Positions 50,371 through 58,403 of a DNA stretch of 64,000 nucleotides are shown one piece after another. Under the pieces are notes generated by a model. It made no database searches and was not told where the DNA came from. It saw only the letters and a program-made list of their open reading frames with translations. Position 1 is the first letter of the stretch. Every line of letters begins with the position of its first letter. Source of the stretch: Agrococcus sp. ARC_14 (GTDB lineage: Bacteria; Actinomycetota; Actinomycetes; Actinomycetales; Microbacteriaceae); contig NZ_JAKUDO010000001.1 in NCBI RefSeq assembly GCF_022436485.1, positions 992,001-1,056,000 on the forward strand. Reading direction: 5' to 3'. The translations under genes were made by a program, and so were the position numbers.

Positions 50371-53139
50371 ATGCCGTCCATGCGCCTCCTCCGCCGCAGC
50401 CTCGCCGTCGCACTCGCGCTCGCGCTGGCCGCAGGGTTCCTCGTCGCCACGCCAGACGAGCCTGCAGAGGCCGCAGAGGCGTCGGCGTTCAACGCCGGGA
50501 ACATCATCAGCGATGAGAACTTCTTCGACGGTCGGGCCATGTCGGCGACCGAGGTGCAGTCCTTCCTCAATCAGCAGGTGCCGCGGTGCGACACCGGCTA
50601 CACCTGCCTGAAGGACTACCGGCAGAACGCGCCGGCGATGCCGGCGAACGCCTACTGCGCCTCGATGCCCGCGCGGGCGAACGACACCGCCGCCTCGATC
50701 ATCACGCGCGTCTCGGTCGCCTGCGACATCAGCCCCCGCGTGCTGCTCGTGCTGCTGCAGAAGGAGCAGAGCCTCGTCTCGCTCACGCGTCCGACCCAGA
50801 TCCGCTACGACCGCGCGACCGGCTTCGCCTGCCCCGACACGGCCCCGTGCGACTCGAGCTACGGCAGCTTCTTCTACCAGATCTACTACGCCGCAAGGCA
50901 GTTCCAGCGCTACGCGGAGCATCCCACCAGCTACAACCACCGCGCCGGTCAGACCAACCGCGTGCTCTGGCACCCCAATGCGGCGTGCGGCTCGAGCAGC
51001 GTCATGATCCAGAACCAGGCCACCGCGGGCCTCTACAACTACACGCCGTACCAGCCGAACGCCGCGGCGCTCGGCAACCTCTACGGCACGGGCGACTCCT
51101 GCTCCTCGTACGGCAACCGCAACTTCTGGCGCATGTGGACCGACTGGTTCGGCAACCCGACCAGCGAGGTCAACCGGCTGATCGTGCGCGAGCAGGGCTC
51201 CTCGACGACCTATCTCGTCAACGGCACCTGGATCCATCCGTTCACCAGCACTACGGTGCTGAACGAGTACGGCCGAGCCCTGGGCGCGACGCAGATCGTC
51301 GCGAGCGGCTCGCTCCGTCAGTTCACCATCGGTCAAGCGGTCACCCGCTGGCTGCGCGACGGCAGCGGCGGCAACTACTTCGTCGACGACGGCAACCGGT
51401 ACCGCTTCGCCGACTGCAACCAGGTGGGCGAGTGGGGCCGCTCCTGCGGCTACGGCATCGGGGTGACTGCCGAGGTGATGGCCGCGCTGCGCGACGGCGG
51501 CCAGCTGCGCAACATCGTCGGCTGGCAGGGTGAGTGGTGGTACGTGCAGGACGGCCGCCGCCACCCGATCGGCGACACCGCCAACATCGGTGCGCGCAAC
51601 ATGTCCTACGCGAACAGCTGGATGTCTCCGGGCGCGCTCGACGAGCTCGGCGTCGGCATCCCGTTCCTGGCAGAGGGCTACGGTGCCCGCAACTACGGTG
51701 GCACGCAGGCGGTCATGCGCACCGGCGGCGGGCTGGTGTGGCTCGACCAGAAGCAGATGCAGCTCTCGGCCTTCGCTGACTTCGGCCGCGTCTCCTGGCT
51801 CGCCTTCAGCCCCGCCAGAGCGGCCGCGACCGACCTGCCGAACCGCATCCACTACGGCACAGCGGCCTACCTGCTCACCGATCGCGGGCTGCTGCAGGTG
51901 CAGACCGCGGAGTTCGGCGGCCCGAGCTTCTTCACCAAGGTGCCGAGCCCGCGCCTGCGCGGGATCCCGATCGCCGGCCGCGCCTTCGGCCCGCACTACC
52001 AGGCAGAGCTGGGCTCCTCGACGGTGTGGCTGATGCGCGACGGCATGCGCCAGCCGGTGCCGCAGGCCGATCGGGCTGCAGCAGGCACCTCGGTGCCGTC
52101 GACGATCCATCGCGGCGTCGCCGGCTACCTCAACTGGGTGCCGGAGCGATCGAGCTTCGCGGCTGGCACGCTGCTGCGCGACTCCTCGAACGGCGAGCTG
52201 CTGCTCACCTCGGCGTCGACCACGCTGCGCGTGACGGATGCACGGGTGCTCACGCAGCTCGGGCTCGACGACTCGCCGACCTCGATCTCGCGCTCGGTGC
52301 GCAACGGCCTGCCGCGCGTCGGGGTCACGATCGACGCCGACTACGGCGTGCGCTGCGGCGTCGACGGGGTCGCCTTCTGGGGCGGTCTGCACCCGTACCG
52401 CAACGCCACGGCGCGCGCGGAGTGGGCGCTGACCCACGAGCAGCTGCCTGCGGATGTCTGCGCGCAGGTCACGCGCGCCGGTGCGGTGGATCGCGTGGCG
52501 GTCGACAGCGACGGCAGCCTCTGGCTGATCGACAACGGCACGCGCAGGGCGATCGACACCCAGCGCACGGCGTCGTACCACGGCCTGGGCTCCGTGCCGC
52601 AGGTGCGCGTGAGCGGCTATGCGCTCCATGCCCGCCCCGTGGGCACGCCGATGCGCCCGTACTACTTCTCGGGCACCATCGTGACGTCGACGACGAACGG
52701 TCAGCAGTACCTGGTGGACAACCACCGCCTGCTGCGGATCAACGCGACGATCGTGCGCGAGCTCGAGTCGCCGCTGTCCGTGCGAGTCTCGGACGCCGTC
52801 ATCCGCACCTTCCCCTCCGGTGGAGCGCTGACGACGACGCTGCTCGAGCACAACGGCATCCGCTACGCGCTGATCGACGGTGAGCTGGTGCGCTTCCCGT
52901 GGCAGGACGCCGTGCAGTTCGGCACCGGCAACTTCACGACGATCTCGGGCACGCTGTTCAACAAGCTGACGGTCTCCGGCTGGATGTCGCGGTGGGTCAG
53001 GGACGCCGACGGTCGTGTCTGGTACGTCACCAACGGCACGCGCAACCTCGTGGACACGGCAGCAGAGCGCGCCGCCGCACAGGGCCAGCGCATCCTCACG
53101 GTCGACGCCACGGTGCTGAACCAGCTGACCATCCGCTGA
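50371..53139 (+). CDS. Large secreted repeat protein with lysozyme-like N-terminal part
   Basis: 922 residues. Signal peptide about 1-36 (LLRRSLAVALALALAAGFLVA, AEA). Residues about 40-260: ISDENFFDGRAMSATEVQSFL, VPRCDTGYTC, then ACDISPRVLLVLLQKEQSLV, reminiscent of a transglycosylase helix with Glu, and several cysteines; homologous proteins are common in actinobacteria but without known role. From about 270 to the end, some twelve units of about 55 residues each contain a motif like VWYVTNGTRNLVD or LWLIDNGTRRAID, spaced near residues 281, 336, 391, 457, 500, 553, 610, 663, 718, 780, 832, 885. ATG 50371 or 50380 are both possible starts. A strong terminator follows. Confidence 0.82.
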   Translation: MPSMRLLRRSLAVALALALAAGFLVATPDEPAEAAEASAFNAGNIISDENFFDGRAMSATEVQSFLNQQVPRCDTGYTCLKDYRQNAPAMPANAYCASMPARANDTAASIITRVSVACDISPRVLLVLLQKEQSLVSLTRPTQIRYDRATGFACPDTAPCDSSYGSFFYQIYYAARQFQRYAEHPTSYNHRAGQTNRVLWHPNAACGSSSVMIQNQATAGLYNYTPYQPNAAALGNLYGTGDSCSSYGNRNFWRMWTDWFGNPTSEVNRLIVREQGSSTTYLVNGTWIHPFTSTTVLNEYGRALGATQIVASGSLRQFTIGQAVTRWLRDGSGGNYFVDDGNRYRFADCNQVGEWGRSCGYGIGVTAEVMAALRDGGQLRNIVGWQGEWWYVQDGRRHPIGDTANIGARNMSYANSWMSPGALDELGVGIPFLAEGYGARNYGGTQAVMRTGGGLVWLDQKQMQLSAFADFGRVSWLAFSPARAAATDLPNRIHYGTAAYLLTDRGLLQVQTAEFGGPSFFTKVPSPRLRGIPIAGRAFGPHYQAELGSSTVWLMRDGMRQPVPQADRAAAGTSVPSTIHRGVAGYLNWVPERSSFAAGTLLRDSSNGELLLTSASTTLRVTDARVLTQLGLDDSPTSISRSVRNGLPRVGVTIDADYGVRCGVDGVAFWGGLHPYRNATARAEWALTHEQLPADVCAQVTRAGAVDRVAVDSDGSLWLIDNGTRRAIDTQRTASYHGLGSVPQVRVSGYALHARPVGTPMRPYYFSGTIVTSTTNGQQYLVDNHRLLRINATIVRELESPLSVRVSDAVIRTFPSGGALTTTLLEHNGIRYALIDGELVRFPWQDAVQFGTGNFTTISGTLFNKLTVSGWMSRWVRDADGRVWYVTNGTRNLVDTAAERAAAQGQRILTVDATVLNQLTIR

Positions 53140-53150
53140 CGCTGCCGCTG

Positions 53151-53187
53151 CGCGAAGAGGCCCGGGTGCATCCCGGGCCTCTTCGCG
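53151..53187. terminator. Bidirectional terminator
   Basis: A perfect 16-bp stem (53151-53166 with 53172-53187) around loop TGCAT, 11 bp after the secreted-protein stop and 10 bp before the convergent ligase gene stop. Confidence 0.9.
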
Positions 53188-53196
53188 CTTGGCAGG

Positions 53197-54477
53197 TCAG
53201 CCGACGATCGTCATGGCCTCCGTGCGCGGTGCCCGCGGCGCGATCTGCTTGCGCAGCGGCCCGATCGCGAAGATGACCAGCAGCATCATGCCGAACTCGA
53301 TCCAGGGGCGGGACTCCGCGAGCCCCTGCACGAACAGCGCGACCCACAGCAGCAGCGGGATGGCGTTGAGCGCGCGCTGGCCGACCGGGGCGCGATAGAG
53401 CGTGCCGAGGCTGTTCGCCACCGCGCGGTACTGCACCGCGCCCCACACCAGCACGCCCACGATGCCCAGCTGCATGAAGACATCGAGCCAGACGTTGTGG
53501 GCCTGCAGGTAGACCATGCCGTGCATCTCGCCGAGCGAGTCGAAGGGCGGCACCCATGGCAGCCAGTAACCGAGATAGCCGACGCCCACCACGGGGCTGG
53601 TGAGGCCGAGGTCGATGACCCGACCCCAGATGTCGAAGCGGCCGGTCATGTCTGCATCGCGGCCGAGGAAGTCGGTCACGAGCGCCCAGTTCGCGACCAG
53701 CAGCCCGATGCAGAGGAGGCCGACGGCGACCGCGATGCCGAAGATCCGATAGAAGATCGCGCCGCGCCAGCGCACCCAGCAGACCACCAGCAGCGTCAGC
53801 ACGGCGACCATCGCGGTCGCGAAGAGCACCGTGGCGCTGCGTGTGACGACGTGGGCGAGCACCGGCAGCGCGACCCAGATGGGCCACCAGCGGTCAAGGC
53901 CGGCAGCGGCGCGGCAGCCGGCGATCACGAGCGCGATGAGCGCCACCATGCCCAGCAGGTTCGCGTTGCCCATGATGCCCTGCACCCTGCCGCCCTCGAA
54001 CAGCAGCCCGCTCGACCAGTGCAGCTCGCCGCTGGCGTCCGGCGGGTAGTCGGACCAGAGCGGGAAGAGCGGATGCCGCAGCACGAGGGCCACGAGGGAC
54101 TCGAACAGGAAGGATGCGATGAGCAGGCCCTGCAGGGTCCAGTGCGTGACGTCGAGGATCACCCGGTAGGGCAGCGACGCGATGAGCAGCGCGCTGGCGA
54201 TGGTGCCGATCAGGATGAAGGAGCCGACGAGCGACCAGGCCGGCGAGATCGCCCAGATGGCCGAGACGAGCGCCATCGCGGCGAAGGCGACCACCGGCAC
54301 CGGCATCCGCAGCAGCCGCACGCGCAGCAGCACCAGCTCGATCCCGACCCACAGGAAGGTGGCGACCGCCATGGCTGCCCATGCGGGGTAGCCGATGACA
54401 TTGCGCACGGCGTCGCCGCAGGCGGCGTTGGCGACGATCCACGTCGCGAGGAACGTCCTCCTGCTCTGCCCTGGCAC
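53197..54477 (-). CDS. O-antigen ligase/polymerase-like membrane protein (Wzy/WaaL)
   Basis: 426 residues with about eleven hydrophobic segments. A large outer loop holds FDIWGRVIDLGLTSPVVGVGYLGY and a following AHNVWLDVFMQLGIVG, the R-x-x-x-W, SP-G-G, H-N pattern of the O-antigen ligase/polymerase family. May ligate or polymerise lipid-linked glycans outside the cell. GTG 54477 is used; an ACGATG-like -10 lies a few nt upstream. Gene stands apart from wzm/wzt and faces away from the mannosyltransferase gene, so its substrate might be another glycan than the ABC-exported one. Confidence 0.82.
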   Translation of the reverse strand: MPGQSRRTFLATWIVANAACGDAVRNVIGYPAWAAMAVATFLWVGIELVLLRVRLLRMPVPVVAFAAMALVSAIWAISPAWSLVGSFILIGTIASALLIASLPYRVILDVTHWTLQGLLIASFLFESLVALVLRHPLFPLWSDYPPDASGELHWSSGLLFEGGRVQGIMGNANLLGMVALIALVIAGCRAAAGLDRWWPIWVALPVLAHVVTRSATVLFATAMVAVLTLLVVCWVRWRGAIFYRIFGIAVAVGLLCIGLLVANWALVTDFLGRDADMTGRFDIWGRVIDLGLTSPVVGVGYLGYWLPWVPPFDSLGEMHGMVYLQAHNVWLDVFMQLGIVGVLVWGAVQYRAVANSLGTLYRAPVGQRALNAIPLLLWVALFVQGLAESRPWIEFGMMLLVIFAIGPLRKQIAPRAPRTEAMTIVG

Positions 54478-54589
54478 CGCACCATCGTGCCACGCCGCGG
54501 CCGTGAGCGAACCGGTCGCTCGCCCAGCGGCATCGCCGCGACGGTGTGCGAGGATTGCTCGCCCTCACCGTTCATCGAACCGGAGCCAC

Positions 54590-55345
54590 ATGCGCGTCGT
54601 CGTCCTCGTGCCGACCTACAACGAGCTCGAGGCGCTGCCGGTGACGATGGACCACCTGCTGCAGGCGGCACCGGAGGTCGAGGTGCTCGTCGTCGACGAC
54701 AGCAGTCCAGACGGCACGGGCGAGCTCGCCGACCGCATGGCTGCGGCCGATCCGCGCGTCGACGTGCTGCACCGCAGCGCGAAGGAAGGACTCGGCGCCG
54801 CATACCTCCACGGCATGCGCGTCGCGCTGGAGCGGGGGGCGGATGTCGTGGTCGAGTTCGACGCCGATGGCTCGCACCCCGCAGAGGCCGTGCCGCGCAT
54901 GCTCGCTGCGCTGCGCAGGGCGGACGGCAGCGGCGCCGACCTCGTGATCGGCTCGCGCTGGGTGCCGGGCGGCGGCATCGTCGACTGGCCGTGGCACCGG
55001 CAGGCGATCTCGCGGCTCGGCAACCTCTACGCCAGGGTGCTGCTCGGCTCGCCGGTGCAGGACATGACGGCCGGCTGCCGCGCCTACACGGCCGAGCTGC
55101 TGCGACGCATCCCGCTCGACCAGGTGCGCAGCCAGGGCTACTGCTTCCAGATCGACATGACGCGCAGGGCGCACGAGGTCGGCGCGACGGTCGCTGAGGT
55201 GCCGATCCTGTTCCGTGAGCGGGAGCTCGGCAGCTCGAAGATGACGCCCGGCATCGTGCGCGAGGCGCTCACGAGCGTGACCGGCTGGGCGGTCGGAAGG
55301 GCGCTGCGCGCCACACGGGACCTGACCCGCCGGTCCGTCCTGTAG
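54590..55345 (+). CDS. Polyprenol monophosphomannose synthase (DPM1-like GT2)
   Basis: 251 residues, soluble GT2: VVVLVPTYNELEALPVTMDHLL, VVDDSSPDGTGELAD, HRSAKEGLGAAYLHGM, VEFDADGSHPAEAVPRML, LVIGSRWVPGG, DMTAGCRAY, FQIDMTRRAHEVGATVAEVPILFRERELGSSKM in pieces. Makes polyprenyl-phosphate mannose from GDP-mannose, the donor for membrane mannosyltransferases; no fused acyltransferase as in mycobacterial Ppm1 domain 1. CGGAG lies 4 nt before ATG 54590. Together with manA nearby it points to mannosylated lipoglycan or protein. Confidence 0.92.
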   Translation: MRVVVLVPTYNELEALPVTMDHLLQAAPEVEVLVVDDSSPDGTGELADRMAAADPRVDVLHRSAKEGLGAAYLHGMRVALERGADVVVEFDADGSHPAEAVPRMLAALRRADGSGADLVIGSRWVPGGGIVDWPWHRQAISRLGNLYARVLLGSPVQDMTAGCRAYTAELLRRIPLDQVRSQGYCFQIDMTRRAHEVGATVAEVPILFRERELGSSKMTPGIVREALTSVTGWAVGRALRATRDLTRRSVL

Positions 55346-55387
55346 ATCGAGGAGCGCGCGTGCGGAGCACGCCCGCGTCACGAGATC
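55345..55387 (+). repeat. 43-nt intergenic hairpin element, copy 2
   Basis: Starts at the last base of the mannose synthase stop. GATC/GATC ends, apical stem GCGTGC/GCACGC, loop GGA. Confidence 0.8.
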
Positions 55388-55416
55388 GACAGGCGCGCAC
55401 GGCTCGCCGACCCTCC

Positions 55417-55459
55417 GGTTTCGTGACGGCTGCGGGCTGCGCCCGCGGCCTCCTCAACC
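55417..55459 (-). repeat. 43-nt intergenic hairpin element, copy 3 (reverse)
   Basis: Read on the minus strand: GGTT/AACC ends, apical stem GCGGGC/GCCCGC, loop GCA. Faces copy 2 across 29 nt between two convergent genes. Confidence 0.8.
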
Positions 55460-55472
55460 TACGGGGCTGCCC

Positions 55473-56651
55473 TCAGACGAACGCCGACTGCCCGGTGATC
55501 GCACGGCCGACGATGAGCGAGTTCATCTGCGCGGTGCCCTCGTAGGTGTAGAGCGCCTCCGCGTCGGCGAAGAAGCGCGCCACGTCATAGTCGGTGACGA
55601 TGCCGTTGCCGCCGCACACCTCGCGGCACCACGACACGACCTCGCGCATCCGCGTCGTCGCGTAGGCCTTCGCGAGCGCCGAGTGGGCATCCTCCTGCCG
55701 ACCCTCGTCGAGCATCCGGGACACCTGCACGCACAGCGCGATCGAGGCGGTGATGTGCCCGAGCGACTTCGCGAGCAGGTCCTGCACGAGCTGGTGCCCG
55801 GCGATTGGCGTGCCGAACTGCACGCGCTCGGTCGTGTAGCGCACGGCGGCCTCGTAGGCGCCGACCATCACGCCGACGGCGCTCCAGGCGACCTCCGCGC
55901 GCGTCAGGCGCAGCACGCGCGCCGTGTCGCGGAAGCTGGTGGCGCCCTGCAGTCGCAACGACTCCGGCACGCGCACGCCCTCGAGCACGATGTCGGCGTT
56001 CTGCACCATGCGGAGCGAGATCTTGCGCTCGATCTTGGTGGCTGTGAAGCCCTCGGTGTCGGTCGGCACGATGAAGCCCTTGACCTGGCCGTCCGCGGCA
56101 TCCTTCGCCCAGATGACGACGATGTCGGCGTGCGTGGCGTTGCCGATCCAGCGCTTCGCGCCGTCGATGACCCACTCGTCCCCCTCGCGCCGGGCGGTGG
56201 TGCGCAGGCCCTGCGCGGAGTCCGAGCCCGAGAGCGGCTCGGTGAGACCGAAGCCGCCGACCACCGAGCAGTCGGCGAGCTTCGGCAGCCACTCTGCGCG
56301 CTGCTCGTCGCTGCCTCCGACGCCGATGGAGCCGGCGACGAGGCCGTTCTGCACGCCCACGAAGGTCGAGACGGATGCGTCGATGCGGCTCATCTCGAGC
56401 GCCACCCAGCCGCGGTAGACGGCGGAGTTCTCGAACCGGGCGGTCTCTGCCCAGCCCGGCCCGACGACGCCGAGGGCGGCGATGCCCGGGATGAGGTCCA
56501 TCGGGAACGCGTCGCGGTGCCAGTGGTCGTCGATGACGGGTCGCACCTGCTCCTCCATGAACGTGCGGATCTCGGCCAGCGATGCCTGCTCGGCCTCGGT
56601 GAGATCGGCGGCGAAGCCGTAGAAGTCGCTCGTGAGCGGCGTGAACGTCAT
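55473..56651 (-). CDS. Acyl-CoA dehydrogenase (glutaryl/acyl-CoA dehydrogenase-like)
   Basis: 392 residues: N-terminal helical domain (LAEIRTFMEEQVRPVIDDHW), beta-domain with GGFGLTEPLSGSDSAQGLRTT, then the C-terminal helical domain with WCREVCGGNGIVTDYDVARF and catalytic Glu near residue 371 in YEGTAQM. FAD-dependent alpha,beta-dehydrogenation of an acyl-CoA; the placing of the catalytic Glu and the GNGIVTDYDVARFF run favour the glutaryl-CoA branch, but chain specificity is not certain. A fadE gene also lies in the homologous mycobacterial region. Upstream gap of 140 bp to manA with divergent promoters. Confidence 0.9.
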   Translation of the reverse strand: MTFTPLTSDFYGFAADLTEAEQASLAEIRTFMEEQVRPVIDDHWHRDAFPMDLIPGIAALGVVGPGWAETARFENSAVYRGWVALEMSRIDASVSTFVGVQNGLVAGSIGVGGSDEQRAEWLPKLADCSVVGGFGLTEPLSGSDSAQGLRTTARREGDEWVIDGAKRWIGNATHADIVVIWAKDAADGQVKGFIVPTDTEGFTATKIERKISLRMVQNADIVLEGVRVPESLRLQGATSFRDTARVLRLTRAEVAWSAVGVMVGAYEAAVRYTTERVQFGTPIAGHQLVQDLLAKSLGHITASIALCVQVSRMLDEGRQEDAHSALAKAYATTRMREVVSWCREVCGGNGIVTDYDVARFFADAEALYTYEGTAQMNSLIVGRAITGQSAFV

Positions 56652-56791
56652 TGCTCCTCGGTTCCTGTCGATGGGCGGCCGAAGCCGCGGTGCTCGCGGC
56701 CGACGGCCGTCGACGTCAGGCTACGTCGCAGGCGCGTCTGCCGACGCTCGGTTGGTACGCTCGTGCCAATCTGCCCGAAGGAGACCGCCGC

Positions 56792-57907
56792 GTGTTTGTG
56801 CCGATCGCCAACGAGCCGAGGGACTACGCGTGGGGCAGCGACCGGCTGCTCGCCGACTACCTCGGACGAACCCCCTCCGGAGGGCCGGAGGCGGAGCTCT
56901 GGCTCGGCGCGCATCCCGGATGCCCCTCGACGGTCACCACCGGCGCGCACGCGGGCCTCGACCTGGGCGCTGCGATCGACGCCGAGGACGGCCGGCCGCC
57001 AGCCATGCTGCTGAAGGTGCTGGCCGCGGCGGAGCCGCTCTCGCTGCAGGCGCACCCGGATGCGGCGCGTGCCAGAGAGGGCTTCGAGCGTGAGGATGCC
57101 GCGGGCATCCCGCGCGACGCCCCGCACCGCAACTACCGGGACCCGTTCCCGAAGCCGGAGCTGATCGTCGCGGTGACGCCCTTCGAGGCGCTCAGCGGGT
57201 TCCGGCCGGCCGAGCAGGCCGCCGAGGTGCTCGACGCGCTCGCCGCCGTCGACGCGCGCGTCGTGCCGGCAGCGGAGCGCGTGCGCGCGGGCGCGGCCCT
57301 CGAGTGGCTGCTCGGCGGAGACGCGGCGGTGGCCCCCGCGGTGGCCGGCGCCGTCGCCGCAGCAGCGGCGCTCGCCGATCGGCTGCCCGTCGAGGCCGAC
57401 ACCGTCGCCCGGCTGCATGCCGCGCACCCCGGTGACCCCGGCATCCTCGTCGGCCTGCTGCTCAACCGCGTCTCGCTCAAGCCGGGCGAGGCGCTCTCGC
57501 TGCCTGCCGGCAACCTGCACGCCTATCTCGAGGGCCTCGGCATCGAGCTCATGGGGGCGAGCGACAACGTGCTGCGCGGTGGGCTGACGCCCAAGCACGT
57601 GGACGTGCCGGAGCTGCTGGCGGTCGTCGACGCGACGCCGCTGATCGAGCCGCGGCTGCCCGCGCAGGAGCTCGACGGCGCGCTCGCCTACCGCCCGGCT
57701 GCGCCGTTCGAGCTGCGCCGCGTCGAGGGCGTCCACGCGGTCGGGGCGGGCAGGGCGCTGCTGCTCGCGGTCTCGCCCGCGACCATCGACGTGGACGGCG
57801 AGCGCCACGTGCTCTCTGCAGCGGAGGCGGCCTGGATCGACACCGCAGCACCCTTCACCGTCGACTCGGCGGAGGCCTGGCTGGCGCTCGAGCGCGACAC
57901 GCCGTAG
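56792..57907 (+). CDS. manA: Mannose-6-phosphate isomerase, class I
   Basis: 371 residues. N-terminal PRDYAWGSDRLLADYLG, AELWLGAHPG, zinc-site LSLQAHPDAARAREGFERED, then PKPELIVAVTPFEALSGF, LLNRVSLKPGEALSLPAGNLHAYLEG and MGASDNVLRGGLTPKHVDV. Interconverts fructose-6-P and mannose-6-P, feeding GDP-mannose. AGGAG lies 8 nt before GTG 56792; TACGCT (56756-56761) is a likely -10 giving a leader of some 25 nt. Followed after 125 bp by whiB. Confidence 0.94.
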   Translation: MFVPIANEPRDYAWGSDRLLADYLGRTPSGGPEAELWLGAHPGCPSTVTTGAHAGLDLGAAIDAEDGRPPAMLLKVLAAAEPLSLQAHPDAARAREGFEREDAAGIPRDAPHRNYRDPFPKPELIVAVTPFEALSGFRPAEQAAEVLDALAAVDARVVPAAERVRAGAALEWLLGGDAAVAPAVAGAVAAAAALADRLPVEADTVARLHAAHPGDPGILVGLLLNRVSLKPGEALSLPAGNLHAYLEGLGIELMGASDNVLRGGLTPKHVDVPELLAVVDATPLIEPRLPAQELDGALAYRPAAPFELRRVEGVHAVGAGRALLLAVSPATIDVDGERHVLSAAEAAWIDTAAPFTVDSAEAWLALERDTP

Positions 57908-57941
57908 CGGCGGCCTCCGCGCCGGGAGCCCGCGACACTCC

Positions 57942-57984
57942 TAGAATCCCCGACTTGACGCGGGGCGAACTACACCGGTGTAAT
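57942..57984 (+). promoter_or_regulatory. whiB promoter region, two candidate promoters and a palindrome
   Basis: TAGAAT (57942-57947) sits 7 nt before TTG 57955; overlapping it downstream is TTGACG (57955-57960), 18 nt, TGTAAT (57979-57984). The second -10 overlaps TACACCGGTGTA (57971-57982), a perfect 12-bp palindrome. A GACAC pentamer (WhiA-like core) lies just upstream near 57934. Confidence 0.6.
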
Positions 57985-58032
57985 TGGTCCAACGCGAGCC
58001 CGGCCGGGGTCTCGCAGGAATCGGGGGAAGCC

Positions 58033-58389
58033 ATGCGAGAGGGAGTGCAGCGCAGCACGACGGCAGCGCGAGGCATCGACGATGGCGGGCTGCATCGCGG
58101 CGTGCCCGGCGACTGGTTCGTCGATCCGGTCATGCTCGGGGTCCCGGGCGTCCGCAACGAGGCGGACGACCACCCACTGGGCTGGCAGGCAGACGCACTG
58201 TGCGCCGAGACCGACCCAGAGGCATTCTTCCCCGAGAAGGGCGGCTCGACGCGCGACGCGAAGCGCATCTGCGACACCTGCGAGGTGCGGCAGCAGTGCC
58301 TCGAGTACGCGCTCGAGAACGACGAGCGCTTCGGCATCTGGGGCGGCCTGTCCGAGCGCGAGCGGCGCAAGCTGCGCAAGCTCGCCTGA
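58033..58389 (+). CDS. WhiB-family iron-sulfur regulator (WhiB2-like)
   Basis: 118 residues from ATG 58033 with GGGGGAAG before it; a leaderless TTG at 57955 would extend it by 26 residues. Four cluster cysteines at 57, 80, 83 and 89 (C-x22-C-x2-C-x5-C), then the GIWGG turn and a basic RERRKLRKL C-terminus for DNA binding. WhiB2/WhmD/WhiB proteins control septation and cell division with WhiA. In mycobacteria whiB2 lies near manA too. The N-terminal 50 residues are family-variable. Confidence 0.93.
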   Translation: MREGVQRSTTAARGIDDGGLHRGVPGDWFVDPVMLGVPGVRNEADDHPLGWQADALCAETDPEAFFPEKGGSTRDAKRICDTCEVRQQCLEYALENDERFGIWGGLSERERRKLRKLA

Positions 58390-58403
58390 GCGGCGGCAGC
58401 CCG

